This document shows, piece after piece, positions 21,330-33,734 of a stretch of DNA of 64,000 nt. The stretch is from the NCBI RefSeq assembly GCF_047948215.1, contig NC_134463.1, forward strand, positions 101,534,657 to 101,598,656, given 5' to 3'. The stretch is from Lycorma delicatula (lineage: Eukaryota; Arthropoda; Insecta; Hemiptera; Fulgoridae). The notes beneath the pieces were generated by a model, which saw only the letters and a list, made by a program, of their open reading frames with translations, was not told the DNA's origin and did no database searches. Each line of letters starts with the position of its first letter. The stretch's first letter is position 1. A program made the translations under genes and the position numbers.

Positions 21330-23935
21330 TGCTGTCCACTTCAGATTTTATTTTGAAGTATAACCGATTATGATAAACTTCACGTTAATAAAGACTCCCC
21401 TTTAAAACCAACCTAGGTATATCGAAATTCGGCAGAAATTTCTAGGTTGTTTAACACTGGAACAACACATTTTCTGTCAGGATTGTTTAAAATGAACTTA
21501 TGGTGTAATCAAGATTTGCTTACTTTCTTACTATTATGTATAAAGTTAGCGTATTTTTTAAAATCCACTTAATTGATACCACATAGTTTTTTGTTTGAAT
21601 CGTTTGTATTTAGGTACACTTCTAGAACTAGATAAAACTAAAAAAAGAACTAGATCAAGTTTTATTCTTTTTAAATAAGCTGTATCCTAAATTTAATTTA
21701 ATACGTAACAAAAACTTTAAATTAAAGGAATTATTCTAAAAATTTTATTTATCGCGTGAAAAATTATAAATTAAATAAAAATAAACTTATATAAGCATCG
21801 TTATAAGTTAACTAAAGAAGATAGTTTAATTCAACCAGAAACGGTGATAATTCATAGCATCAAAGAAATCACGCGGATAATTTATATACTTATGTAAATT
21901 TTTTTGAAAACCAAGAGTTTCTTTCCTTTTAGTTATTTTTTTTTAGAAATGCTTAGCCAACCAACCTTAAACCTAGTAGCACAACTAGCTCGCGTGAGTC
22001 GTGTCTTAATGTTACCGGCTAAAATATAAATAAATCATTTTTATGTCACAAGGGGGCGCTGGTTTATTAATCCAAGTTAAAATATTTTACTTAAGATCAG
22101 AAGAATGAAACACGGTGTTATATACACATAAACACAAAATATATACAGTTTTATATTTATAATTACAAAAGCCTACATTTTCTGAATAGATTATACGAAA
22201 AAAACTGTAAGCTTATTAAATTTCATGCTCTTGCGTGTTTTTTATATTTCTTCAATGTAATATAATAAACAAATGCCACAAAAATACGCTATTTAGTGGA
22301 GATGATGTTAATCAGAATCGTGTATTTTAATTTGTACGTAAAAAAAATAAAATATATGTATAAAATACATATATTTATGTATTAATACAAATATAGTTAC
22401 GCTTACTATCTTATAGTAACAAACATTTTTCAATTTCTTCAAAACTAAAAAGAACACATTCCTTATTTTAAAAACCATAAAATAAAACAACGGTAATGAA
22501 ACGTATTAATACTGATAGAATTAAACATTTTTAAACATAGATTAAAGAAATATAAATTGATCGTAGATATTGTGTAAATTATATGCAGTAAAATTATAAG
22601 GAAGTATAAAACAAAGAATACACAATGCAGACGATATAAACGGGTCCTTTAACAGGCCATACGATTCCTAAAATAGAATACCATCTTATTTAAGAAAATC
22701 TAATCCTGACGAAACAGTTTAATCATTGTTCACCTCGGTTACCGAAGAGTACGCCGGTCTATTAGACAGAATAAACAGATACTGCCTTCCAGCGATGCAA
22801 CTTGGGTACTTTCTTAAATTCTTTCTAGGATACTTTCTCGTTCTTTTCTTCAATTCTCTTCTTTAGTATCTTTTTAATGTAAGTATTCGTTAGTGTATGA
22901 GTTGATATTCTTTACAATAATCCAGATAAAACTACGTTTAACTATAATAATAAAAAAAAAAACAAAACGATAAAGAATTTATTGATATTGGAGCTGCTCT
23001 TTCAAATTTATAATTTGTAATTGTAAATAATACTTAAAAATAATCATCATTCCATACATAATTTCGTTACATTAATTTTTTGGAAACGGTTTTTAATATT
23101 GTTATAGATAGACGATTAACTTTATTTAGGCATTAAAATGTAAATAATGCAGTGTATAATAAAAGAACGACCATTGCAGTTAAATGTAGAATATACAAAG
23201 AAAATCACGTAGAAATAATTTCAAAATTTTTATAACTTCTAATTAAAATATTTTTGTTTTACGAACTCCCTCAAGCGAAATACTGCTGCTAATAACAATA
23301 GCAATGCAGTAAAAATATACATGTAAATGTATCATATATGCTAGTGTACGCAGTATTGCACGACACGTATGTTTTTGTAATCTATTTATTACATTGCACG
23401 GAATGTGTTGGGGAATGGTACTAGGAGTTTAATAAGAAGTGCGCGTGCTCAGACTAGTGCTCTTAGCGATTCAGCCGAATTGTAGTATGCACATTAATTT
23501 AAATGGAATGCTCGTTGAATTGTAAAATTTTCTAAAGATTGTTTTGAGTTTTATAAATGTAAGAGTTTAAAAAGTAATACCAGGTTTTGTTTGTAGCTTA
23601 ACCTTAATTATGTTATATTTTTACTCTGCAATTTGAAGCTTAACGTAATGTAAGTTAATGTAAGCTGTGTTTACACTTCCTTAAACAAGTATACATTCAT
23701 TTATGTTTTCATAAAGAGATTTTTCATCTCACGTGAGATGGAAAACGGTTCAGAGTACTCCGTTTAAAAAAAAATATTTACTTGTATGTGTAAGTAGGTA
23801 ATACGTAAAAATTTAAGTACGTTTAAGGAAATTTAATTTTATCGATGTTTCGTCGCAGTAATGAGATAACTTAAATTGTTAAGGCTAAAGATGAACTGAA
23901 TAGGAGTCAATTTTGGTTGAATAGGGGTTTTGTTC
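21330..23935. other. no gene seen
   Basis: AT-rich DNA without coding signal, shared repeats or strong hairpins that I noticed. Slightly higher GC near 23400-23480 without recognisable content. Confidence 0.45.
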
Positions 23936-23939
23936 ATCG

Positions 23940-24345
23940 TACAATCTCTGTTGTTATATTGTTCACAAACAAACAAACAAAGTACAAAAGCGAACAAACA
24001 AACGAACGAACACGGTTTTGGTGTACGGTTTGCGGTGCGGTACGGTACGGTTTGTTGTGGCGTTAGTTTGTCGGCGGTTGTTCTGAACGTCGGACGATTC
24101 TGTTTGTAAAACAGTAAACGGGGGGACGAAGATATAATTCACTTTAGTGTCAGGTAGCAAAAGAAGGGGGGTGAAATGAACAATGAAAGGGGTACGAATA
24201 CAGGCCCTCTGCCAAAACAGGGGTCCATCGTGTATTTACCGACCCCCTCTTTATTATTAATGTCCTAGGCGTCGCACTGCGTCGGGACGCCTCATATTGA
24301 TTAACAACCTTATTATTATTATTAACCGTACAGGAAATCAAATCC
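23940..24345. promoter_or_regulatory. GC-rich island with a hairpin, candidate regulatory element
   Basis: A marked compositional island. It contains (CAAA)n and CGAA-type tetranucleotide runs (23970-24010), GGTGCGGTACGGTACGGTTT (24033-24052) and GGGGGGACG. A 7-bp stem AGGCGTC/GACGCCT with a 12-nt loop lies near 24268-24293, followed by ATTATTATTATTA. It has no coding frame of note and no match elsewhere in the window. It could be a promoter, a conserved non-coding element or an unrecognised transposon end. Confidence 0.3.
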
Positions 24346-25010
24346 GTACTACGTTTGAACGCTTACTATTCCATCCAATTCAACGATAAACCCTTTTCAA
24401 TTGACTGCTCTAGTCAAGCGGCCTACATAAGATGCCATTATAATAACCTCACCGACAGTAATATTATAAATTTATACTACATTATAATCGATGAAAGATT
24501 TCACAATCAAGCTTCAAGTGGTTTTGTCTTCACTAAAGGAGGTTTCATTCTTTTCTCCACAAATTGCTTTTTCAGATTTTTTAATTATGTTCAGCTTGAT
24601 CTTATGTAACCCCCAAAGAATTATTATGTATTATTATATATGTATTTTTTTAAAATAGTATTTAATTTTTATATTTAATCCACCGGTTGTTCCTTGAAAG
24701 CTAATGCTAGAAAATGGCCCCATCAAAGGATATTTAAATGGTTTACGGTGGGTTACCTATTAAAATTTACCCTGGATTTTCCTTTTTGTGAAAATTTATT
24801 AACCGATATTCGAGCCTGTCAATAAGTTTTTTTTTAATATTGTTTATAAATATTGTTTGTAAATAACATAAGCTACCCTAATGTTTTAAAATAATTATTT
24901 AACAAAAAATGTAGTTTTCAAAAATTATTTATATATAGAAAATACTATCGTTGTTTACATAAATCGTATAAAATATGTTTGTTAACATAAATATCCCATT
25001 TTTCACCAAA
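24346..25010. other. no recognisable feature
   Basis: AT-rich. An 84-codon open frame (24355-24609 plus) shows no motif I recognise. Confidence 0.45.
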
Positions 25011-25019
25011 TTAACTAAA

Positions 25020-25256
25020 CCAGAGTGTGTTAATACATGACTCCCTAACCAAGTTCGTCTCATATAATTCTACCACAAATGCCTTTTTTCTCCTTCTGGT
25101 TTTAAGACATCTTCATTTCGAATTTTATCGACCCATCTAATTTTCAGCACTTTTCTGTAACGCGACATTTCAAACACGTCTAATCTTTTCATTTCCCTTT
25201 ACTATCCGTGTTTCACTACGTAAAGCGTTACACTATGGAATTACACAAAACCACAT
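25020..25256 (-). pseudogene. old relic of an RTE-like LINE C-terminus
   Basis: The minus strand reads KRLDVFEMSRYRKVLKIRWV then DKIRNEDVLK, and later RTWLGSHVLTH. These align with KRLEAFEMWCYRRMLKIRWV, DKVTNEEVLR and RDRLIGHILRH in the better copies at 5276-5773 and 41984-43189. Several frameshifts and stops are needed. It is a clearly older or diverged member of the same or a sister family, and its ends are not defined. Confidence 0.6.
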
Positions 25257-25783
25257 TATAAAAATTTAAGATATTCATCTACCTAAAAGAAAAACTACAC
25301 AATTTTCAGGTAATCCTTACTAATATTATAAATGTGAATGTGAGTTTGTTTGTTTGTTACGCTTTCACGCAGAAACTACTCAACCGATCATCATAAAACT
25401 TCGTACACATATTCTCAAAGGTATTGCGAAGAACACAGGACACATTTTAGTAAAAAGACAAAAAAACAATATTTTTTTCGGGAGGGTAAAAAAAATTATA
25501 TCGGTAGGTATGATCGTCCGACAAAAAATTTGACCAAATTCAACGCCATCTGGCGTTCGAGTAAGTAAATGAAATAAAGTGCCAATCCAACACTGTAATA
25601 CCGACGGTCAAGTCACTATTCAATTAAGTATAGTGCTTCTGCTGTTTCGAATCCTTCTATATTTATTGTTATTCTTCTGTCACTTCTAAGCAATACAAAC
25701 ACTTTTCCAGTTTTTGAGGTTAGGTGCCTGTTTATTGTTTTACTTCTAACGCTATTATCAGTTTTTACTATTTTTTTTCTAAA

Positions 25784-26086
25784 ATGCCGCGGAAGCGCAA
25801 ATCTAACCTGTCCATGATTGCCCGTGATTCATCACGGGCCCGGGAGGCAAAAGTTGCTCGAACTCAAGAATCTTCCGCTCACGCAGAACTAAGACGACAA
25901 CAACAAGCGAGGCGACAATGTGCTTTGAGGGCTGGTGAAACAACTTCTCAGAGACAAGAAAGGTTAGATGAGCAAGCGGAACGCCAAGATGGTTATTCTG
26001 CCTTCTACTTTTGTGAACAGTCCCCGTTATCTGCATTAATACACTCAAGACGCTTTGGCTTATGTACGAACTTACGACAGGCCTGA
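25784..26086 (+). pseudogene. Helitron RepHel N-terminal remnant
   Basis: ATG at 25784 opens MPRKRKSNLSMIARDSSRAR, followed by a basic, Gln/Arg-rich stretch (AELRRQQQARRQCALRAG, RQERLDEQAERQ). This is typical of the N-terminus of insect Helitron proteins. The frame ends at 26086 after the deletion junction, where the rest of the protein continues in a different frame. Confidence 0.65.
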
Positions 26087-26228
26087 CCTCTTTGTAACTT
26101 TTACCTGTAATCCTTCATGGCAGGATGTAACTAAAAAGCTAATGCCCGGGCAAAAAGCCACTGATCGACATGACATAGTGGCTCGCGTATTTCGTTTAAA
26201 GGTTCATCGCGAGCGTAGCCCCGGGTAA
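26040..26228 (+). pseudogene. Helitron RepHel fragment (helitron-like N domain)
   Basis: 63 codons reading ALAYVRTYDRPDLFVTFTCN, PSWQDVTKKLMPGQKA and DRHDIVARVFRLKV. This is the conserved 'PDLFVTFTCNP W' block that precedes the Rep nuclease domain in Helitron proteins. The frame runs into the Helitron 3' terminus and stops at 26226-26228. HUH nuclease and helicase domains are absent. Confidence 0.75.
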
Positions 26229-26494
26229 AAGCTAGTCAGAGATATTTCTTGAAATATTAGTCTGTTTCATAGCAAAATTTATTTATGAAAAGCAAAAGTA
26301 AATTTCACTAGTGTCATCCTCAAAGTGACAAATTATAGAACGTAATTCCGTCAACGAATCAGTTATTATTATTATTTTTACTATAATAAGAAGAGGAAAG
26401 AATAAAACTAGCCTAGAGAAAACAAGAACAGACATGTAAAACGTATTCTATTCTAAATTTATCTAAAGAAAAAAATTAAATTCATCCAAATATA

Positions 26495-26890
26495 GTATTT
26501 TGTTCTGGTGTCAACCGATCGTTTACTTTCAAATTTGCAGGGTACATTCTTGTTAACTGAGGGAAAGTGTTAAGCCATAGACCGAGGCCCTAGCCCTCTG
26601 CGAAGTTAAGTTGCGAATTAAAGATATTAATTAAATAAAAGAAAGATTAATTCTTTCACTTTATTATTATACTCGTATTTCTGTCGCCTTGGCAACAGAA
26701 ATAAGTTATGAATTTTTCATCGTCATAGGTGTGGTACTTCAGCTACCGCAGTTATTATGGTTTTGCAATTAATTTATTTTTCTGGTTTCAATAAAGCCTG
26801 AATACTTTAGTTTTTATTTATTAGTATTATTCTCACAACCATGAGGCTAAGGAACACTACGAAGATCCGGGGGGCCGGCGGAGCTGTCGA
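26495..26890 (+). repeat. repeat family H, copy 1, with X-box-like site
   Basis: Shares a long, ordered set of blocks with 34708-35165 on the same strand: TTTTGTTCTGG, TTCAAATTTGCAG, TACATTCTTGTTA, AGACCGA, GATTAAT, GGCAACA, AATAAGTTA, GGTACTT, ATTATTCTCACAA and ATGAGG. It has no coding frame. GTCGCCTTGGCAAC at 26683-26696 fits the RFX X-box consensus. The class is unknown. Confidence 0.65.
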
Positions 26891-26899
26891 TCAACTGGC

Positions 26900-28055
26900 C
26901 AATAAATCAATAAAAGAAAAAGCTTTGAAAAACATAGAACCGTTTTTTTTTTCTCACAAAGTACGCCCATTTATAGAGTTATCTAGTAAATTACGCTGAA
27001 AGAACTGATATTCAATCGATTCAATGTTCAAAACTTGAATTAGTTAAAAACACCCGTTGCAATATGACGAATTTTTTTAAGTTTTCACCTGTCTTATAAA
27101 TAAGAGACAATATTTGAGATATTAATACAAATATATTACATAAATCCTCAAAGACGTAACTAATTTAATCTTCTTCATCTACTTGAAGTGATTCATCTGT
27201 TTAATTGACGTGATTTTATTACAAAGAAAATAAGAAATAAATTAAAAAAATTAAATTAAAAGATTTTATGTTATCCATAAATGAATTGAATAATATTAAA
27301 TAAATTGCCGTTAGCAGTAATAAAGTGAATATTAAACTAAACAGTAATTTTAACAGTAAATTATGCATTATCATCCAATCCAATTATCCCAAAATAAGTT
27401 CTTAAAAGTAGCAAATAAAAGCGCTAATAATTTAGTAGAAAAAACTTTCAGTTAAATTTATTCTAATAGAGTTCAGTTCTATACCGTCCTAAAAGAATTA
27501 AATTGTATATATATCCATACACATATAACGTACCCTTTTGTACTGAATTTAGCAATACTTAAATACGGAATATCAGAGCGCAAGTTTAACAACAAAATTT
27601 CATGAAAGCTATATTGACTTTCCGGTTATTCACATTTGGAATGTTATTGTTCTGGAAATTTTTATTTTATCAAATCAAAGCATATATAATTTCACTAATG
27701 TAATGAATTTCAATTAAAATAACTACAAAATAATGACAGAAGGACTTTAAATTGAAAAAACTCAGTAGTTTATTGCTGTATCTTTCAAAATGCATTCTGT
27801 TTTGATCAATTTTTCTATAACACTAAAATTTTACTAAAAAATTTGGAAAAACTGTTTAGATTACTTCTATGTAAGGGGGATAACTTAAAAAATCAAGAGG
27901 GTGAGGCTGTACAGCAAGGTCACCCTCAGTATCTGGAGATTTCGCCTAATTAAGGTCTTACTTTTCTTCGGCACATCTGTTACCAATATTTGCAAAAATA
28001 TTTTTTACAAAATCGCACCCCCACCCCAAAACATTATCTAAGTAAACTAGCGGCT
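26900..28055. other. no recognisable feature
   Basis: AT-rich, no coding or repeat signal seen. Confidence 0.5.
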
Positions 28056-28073
28056 AAGCGGGTATACTACCAC

Positions 28074-28361
28074 CGGGTTGGTCTAGTGGTGGACGCGTCT
28101 TCCCAAATCAGCTGATTTGGAAGTCGAGAATACCAGCGTTCAAGTCCTAGTGAAGCCAGTTATTTTTACTCGGATTTGAATACTAGATCGTGGATACCGG
28201 TGTTCTTTGGTGGTTGGGTTTCAATTAACCACACATCTCAGGAATGGTCGAACTGAGAATGTACAAGACTACACTTCATTTACACTCATACATATCATCC
28301 TCATTCATCCTCTAAAGTATTATCTGTCCGGTAGTTGCCGGAAGCTAAACAGGAAAAGAAA
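28074..28361 (+). mobile_element. tRNA-derived SINE, family A, copy 2 (full length, 14-bp TSD)
   Basis: A 288-bp insertion bounded by the perfect 14-bp duplication GGGTATACTACCAC (28060-28073 and 28362-28375). Pol III A-box TGGTCTAGTGG (28079-28089) and B-box GCGTTCAAGTCC (28137-28148) lie about 60 bp apart, as in a tRNA-derived head. The body contains AATCAGCTGATT, GGATTTGAATACTAGATCG, GTTGGGTTTCAATTAACC and TCATCCTC. The tail is AAACAGGAAAAGAAA rather than pure poly(A). The long perfect duplication indicates a recent insertion. SINEs depend on a LINE-encoded RT, and the partner here is not identified. Confidence 0.9.
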
Positions 28362-28635
28362 GGGTATACTACCACAATAGTACCCTCTCTCAACACAAAG
28401 AGCGCTAGTGTAGCACTGACGTACAGCTGGTGTAGTCGTCTGCTATGTTGTGACCTCACAGGTGAGAAATAGAATTTAAATAGATGAATAATATTTAAAG
28501 TGTACAAAAGTATTTAAAGTGGCCGCCAGCACCGCCACACTAGAGCAAATGAAATACGGTATGCGCGATTTAGTTAGAATCATTGATTTAAATAAAAGAA
28601 ATTATTATCTATAGTATTAAATAAGAGAAAGACTT

Positions 28636-29275
28636 TTGTTTTTTTTGTTCGGGATAAACCAGAAAACTACTCGCTCAATCGCAACCAAATTTTTACCCAC
28701 GTTTCTTGGCATAGATTTTTAGATATGTTTAATTTTGGAAAATTTCGTTAAAAAATATACTAGTGTATAAATGTAGGTGGTGCAGATTTGCCGGTTGAAG
28801 CATACACTTTAATGAATTGAATTAACTAACTGTAAACTGTGAGTCTCTACATCACTGTGTGAGCTAAAGTTAAAATGGAGTTTTGAACTTTTTTTGAAAA
28901 AACGTTATTTTTTTAATTTCTCGATAAGAAATGAAGTCAACTTGATTTTTGATGAGAGTAATCTTTACGTCAATAAACCGATTTTTAGATTTTGAAATTC
29001 GATCTTGAAAGGTGATAAAAAAAGGTAAAATATATTTTGAACAATGAATGTAAATTTTCCCAATCCCGACTATAGTAAACGAGATTTTTAGTAGATTTGG
29101 ACTTGCAAATACTCTTCAGATAAATATTTAATATTTAACCCGTTTTCGGTTTTTTTTTAAATACAAATGTTTTCAAGGGATTCGAAGCTATACAGCGCTG
29201 TGGGTCACTAACAAAGTCATTGCCACCGTTATTACTGTATGTGTGACTGGTTGCACCTGCCTATGGTTTCTTGAC
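28636..29275 (+). repeat. repeat family G, copy 1
   Basis: Begins TTTTTTTTGTTCGGGATAAA with GAAAACTACTCGCTCAATCG, a pattern like the 5' end of Helitron-type elements. The distal part (29040-29270: ATAGTAAACGAGATT, ACAAAGTCATTGCC, GTTATTACTGTATG, GGTTGCACCTGCC) matches the reverse complement of 33735-34065. Non-coding. Confidence 0.5.
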
Positions 29276-29279
29276 TAAG

Positions 29280-30420
29280 ACATATAAAATTAAAAAAATG
29301 AGCGCTACGGGAAACGCGAAACATACAGCGCGGACAAAGCTGCGACGGGGAGCTAATATTTAAAAAAAAAATATAAAGTTTTTAAATTAAGTTGTGTGTG
29401 TAAGTCGTGTATTAGAAAAAAACCGCGTGAATGGAAACTCGTACTACTGTGTTGTCAGCTTTTTTTAATACTCAAATAATCTAATTTTAAACAAGGTTAC
29501 ATTAATATTTATACCTAATGTAATTTACTTGAATTATAACCATAATTTAATTTATATAAACTTCAGTCAAGATATATGTAACATATATACGTATGTATGT
29601 AACAAGTGAAGACATAGGAATTTAATGTCATTAGTTTGTTATGCACCCACAAGTTCTAAAGTTATAGCGCGGTAGTTATAAACATTTATACGATATACAG
29701 CGTGTGTATAAGTATATACACACGTACTGTAACATGAAATAATGGAGACAATAAGTAGTTAAATACTGAAACGTTATTAAAAACGTCGTTAATAAAAATA
29801 GCTACGTCAAAAATTATTGGACCGGCAATAGAAGTTTATATTTATTATAGGGCACAAGTAAGCGCGAACAAGGATTTTATAAAAGGAATACATGATCGCG
29901 TGGGCGAATTGAAAGCGCTATTGAGGCGACGTACTGTTGTATCCTGTATACACAGTACGTACTGTAGAATGGAGATGGAGAATTGTTAGTTATAAGAACC
30001 GACTTGGATGAAATGCAAAATGCACCACTAGTTGCAAACAGCATTATTATCCATCACCACTAAATGTATGCACTTTAACACAAGGACTGTTTAACGTCTC
30101 TTAATGTGTATTATTCACACTGAAATGTCAGCCGTGGTATCCTATACATAACACTAATCTCTCTCCATCGTTCTCTCACGCTGTCTCTCTCCCTCTAGTA
30201 TAGAACTATTATTCTACAATACTGTAACGACCAAATCGTTCTATCTCTCTTACGACACAATTCACTAACCTTTTCTGCACGGGATAGATCGCTTAACAGT
30301 TCCTCGAACGGTCTCTACACAGTTTCTAAATTATGGGCCCCGACCGCAGAATGTAAGTTATTAATTGTAGTATAAACTGTATTGTATGACGCGGAACAGA
30401 CCAAAATTTCCTAAGACAAA
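29280..30420. promoter_or_regulatory. GC-richer mixed segment, candidate non-coding functional region
   Basis: GC content is patchily raised (GCGCTACGGGAAACGCG near 29303; 29870-29960; 30120-30360) and there is pyrimidine-rich CTCTCTCCATCGTTCTCTC (about 30160). ACGTACTGT/ACAGTACGT forms a hairpin at 29929-29960. I see no coding frame and no transposon similarity. The function is unknown. It is listed because it differs from the AT-rich surroundings. Confidence 0.2.
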
Positions 30421-31990
30421 TATTTCAGATTAAAGAAAAACATTAATTAAAACCGATTATCAATTATAATTAATAATTTTTGAGTCCTGCGCAAAATTAA
30501 AAAAAAATATATAACATACAGAACAATGGGTAAGGGTTTAATCGATTTATAAAATAGAATTCAAACCTATACAGAATATTAAAGAACCCTTTTTTTAAAT
30601 TAAAAAATACGAAAATATTTATTCTACAGTTATAGAACATAATATGTTATGATTTTACTTTTAACGGTTTTTATTTAAAAAAATTTCAATCGGTTAATTT
30701 TGAATCAATTAAATTTACATATGTATATCTCCTATTATATAATTAGTAAAGAAGAAAAATTGAAAAAAAAAAATTAGTTGTGAATATTAGTGAAATAAAT
30801 GAAATATATTACTAACCAAATTTAGAAAATTTGAATAATTAAAAATGAATATTCTTTGTAGATCCATATGTGTAACAAAAAATAAAAAATAAATATTTGT
30901 GCTTTCAACGAAAATATTTATACTTAAAACCCAAACTAGAAGTTAAACTATTTTAAATACCTCTCAAATACGTTCATTCGTATGGATAAGTAATATTAAA
31001 TGTTATATTATAAAATTCAGTAATTACTAAAACCAAACAAAAATACTGGAACATTGTGGTGGGCTAACTAAAAATAAGTACCATTATAATTTCTTAAGTT
31101 TGAAAAATTCTGTTATAACTTAATAAATAATCGGTTCAAACTTTATTTTTATAACATTATAATTATCCAAAGATAAAGAATTTAAATGAAAAGTTATCGT
31201 AAAAAGGAATGAGAACAAGGTTAGCGGATAAACTGTGAACATCTTAATTTCATGAAAAATTTATACAGACTGTATCACGAAGTTCTCCCGGGACTTTTGT
31301 AACCTATTCTACTCGTGAAAATGAAAAAAGTTCGTATAATCATGTCCTAAAAACCTATATTTGCGAATTACGGCTGGTGAAAGATTTCGCTCGGATTTCT
31401 GCTATCCGAGCGATAATAAATGATTTCGTACTGAAATTTTTAGGACGTTAACTAAGGAACAGTTTTAATGATTTCTAATGGTACCTGAAAAATCGAATAG
31501 AATAGCACCAAGAACCGTATCTGCAGTAAGTTTAGAGAAATGTGGGGTGAAAACCAATAAATTATGGGAAAAAAAAGTGTTTATGTTTGACGTAAAATAA
31601 CTTTGTTAAATGGGTAAAATAAACGCATAAAAATTTAAACAACACTTGTAGAAACTTTAATTCTGAATAAAATGGTGGTAAGATAAGTTGAATAAAACAT
31701 AGAAAAGTCAGAAAAAATTTAGAAACAGTACATGATTATATTTGTCAGAAAAGCATTTATTTAATGTAAACAAAAACCAACTTCTTTTTTGGTTATGTGA
31801 AATCTGTATAAAAAAATAACTGTTAAAAATTAGAAAAAAGCAGAAATTTACACAACTATTACAAAATTAAAATAAATAAATAAAAAATACTTAGATAATT
31901 TTTTTTATTAATGAAGAAATTCGATAAATTATTTAAAAAATTATTATTTCAAAGTTGGCAATAAAATAATAATAGCTGATCAACAATGCA
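30421..31990. other. no gene; one dispersed repeat
   Basis: AT-rich. 31280-31510 (plus) matches repeat family E: CGAATTACGGCTGGTGAAAG, then TTTCGCTCGGATTTCTGC and AATGATTTCTAATGGTACCT. No coding signal. Confidence 0.5.
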
Positions 31991-32069
31991 CAATACTGTA
32001 TTAGTGTTTAAATCATTATGTATGGTTCATGAAGTATATCGGGTACTGTGAACTGTGCCGTCGTTAGCG

Positions 32070-33125
32070 AAGGTTTCCAGTTTAGTTCGAACATGATCGG
32101 TTTGCCATTGAAGTAACGCCGTACTTAATTCCATCAGAGGAATAAGCCGATATGATATTCATTTTAGGTGTGTGTAATGGTAACGGTACAGCTTCTGCAG
32201 TAGAATATGAAATACGTTTTCCGATTCGCAGGATTTCAAATCCCAAAACAATTAGTGCGACTTTTCGCAAACTTCGATAAACAGGTTCACTACCTATTAA
32301 TCGTACCGGCTACGAACGATCTGTCCAAAATGACGCTGTTATTGATGAAATTATTATCGATGCGGTTCAGCGCAATCCAGGCGTCAGCAGTTGACATCAT
32401 GTAAGCGGATCGGAGTAACGCATTCGACGGTTTGGAGGACACAAACAAAACAAATTTTATCCTAATCATAAACAGCCAATTCAACATCTATGCTCAGGAG
32501 ACGGTCCGCATCGCTTGGAGTTCTGCAACTGATGAAATACAAATCGACGACTCTACAAGTATTTTTTGTTTACCGACGCGGCAAATCTTACTCGAAATGG
32601 CATCAACTTACACAATGAGCAGACATTGGCAGAAATAAATCCTCACGAAACAAGGGAAGGCAATATTAAACACCAATTTAGTGTCAACGTATGGTGCGGC
32701 CTTCTTCACAAATCTACGGTTTGGAACGTTCATTTTACCTGGCTGCTTAAATTCGGAGGCCTACTTGCACTTTCTTCAAGAAACATTATCGCAGTTGCTT
32801 GAAGATGTTCCTCTAGCGCTGAGACGCAAAGTATATTTTCAGCACGATGGCGCCCCCTCACCTCTTCTGTTGTGCCGTTTTCACTCGCATATAATAATCA
32901 TTTTCCTGGCCACCAAGATTACCTCATCTAACACCGTTACATTTTCGCGTCTGGAGATGGATTAAAATATTGTATACAAAATAAAAATACATTCTCGTGA
33001 GGAATTAATTGTCCGCATGGCTGACCAACTTAAGGACAGCCCTGAAGAACTAAAAATAGCTACAAAGGCACTACAGAGTGTGCAAGAAATGTGTTGAAAG
33101 TGGCGGACTCATTTTTAAATATTTA
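32070..33125 (+). pseudogene. second mariner-superfamily transposase, heavily decayed
   Basis: A DUF4817-type transposase readable across frames. The N-terminal HTH is ADMIFILGVCNGNGTASAVE (about 32138) with IRFPIRRISNPKTISATFRK. First acidic block: FTDAANLTRNGINLHNEQTL (32569), then HQFSVNVWCGLLH. After a frame change come SEAYLHFLQETLSQLLEDVP and LALRRKVYFQHDGAP (second D, about 32843). The third catalytic block reads LTPLHFRVWRWIK, where related proteins have LTPLDFF, so Asp is replaced by His. The C-terminus is KIHSREELIVRMADQLKDSP, EELKIATKALQ and KKCVESGGLIFK. Multiple stops and frameshifts, Ala after the first Asp and loss of the third Asp make it dead. No TIRs were recognised. It is a different family from the element at 9.1 kb. 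Confidence 0.8.
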
Positions 33126-33375
33126 TTATATAATACACTTTGTAGTGTACTATTTCTAAATAAAATTCGAATTTTTTTAACTTTTCATTATTTTATTCAA
33201 CTTATCTCAGATCATTTTTATTCAGAATTGAATTCTCAAAAATTTTTTTTTAATGTTTTATATGTTTATTACCCATTACATGAACTTTTTCACTATTTTC
33301 ACGAGTAATAAGGTATGAAGTCCCGGCGGTAAAACTTCGTGTTACTACCCCTCTCGAACCTCACCACTAGCCATC

Positions 33376-33725
<350 letters not shown>

Positions 33726-33734
33726 GGCAGATAC

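Larger units (their letters stand above)
25314..26235 (+). mobile_element. internally deleted Helitron
   Basis: Starts TCCTTACTAATATTATAAAT with A immediately before. It continues with the TTACGCTTTCACGCAGAAAC and CAACCGATCATCATAAAACT arrangement common at insect Helitron 5' ends, and finishes ...GGGTAAAAGCTAG with T immediately after. This is the 5'-TC...CTRR-3' structure inserted between A and T without target duplication. Inside are two coding remnants of the RepHel protein fused by a large internal deletion, leaving no helicase or HUH nuclease core. At 922 bp it is non-autonomous. Confidence 0.85.
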
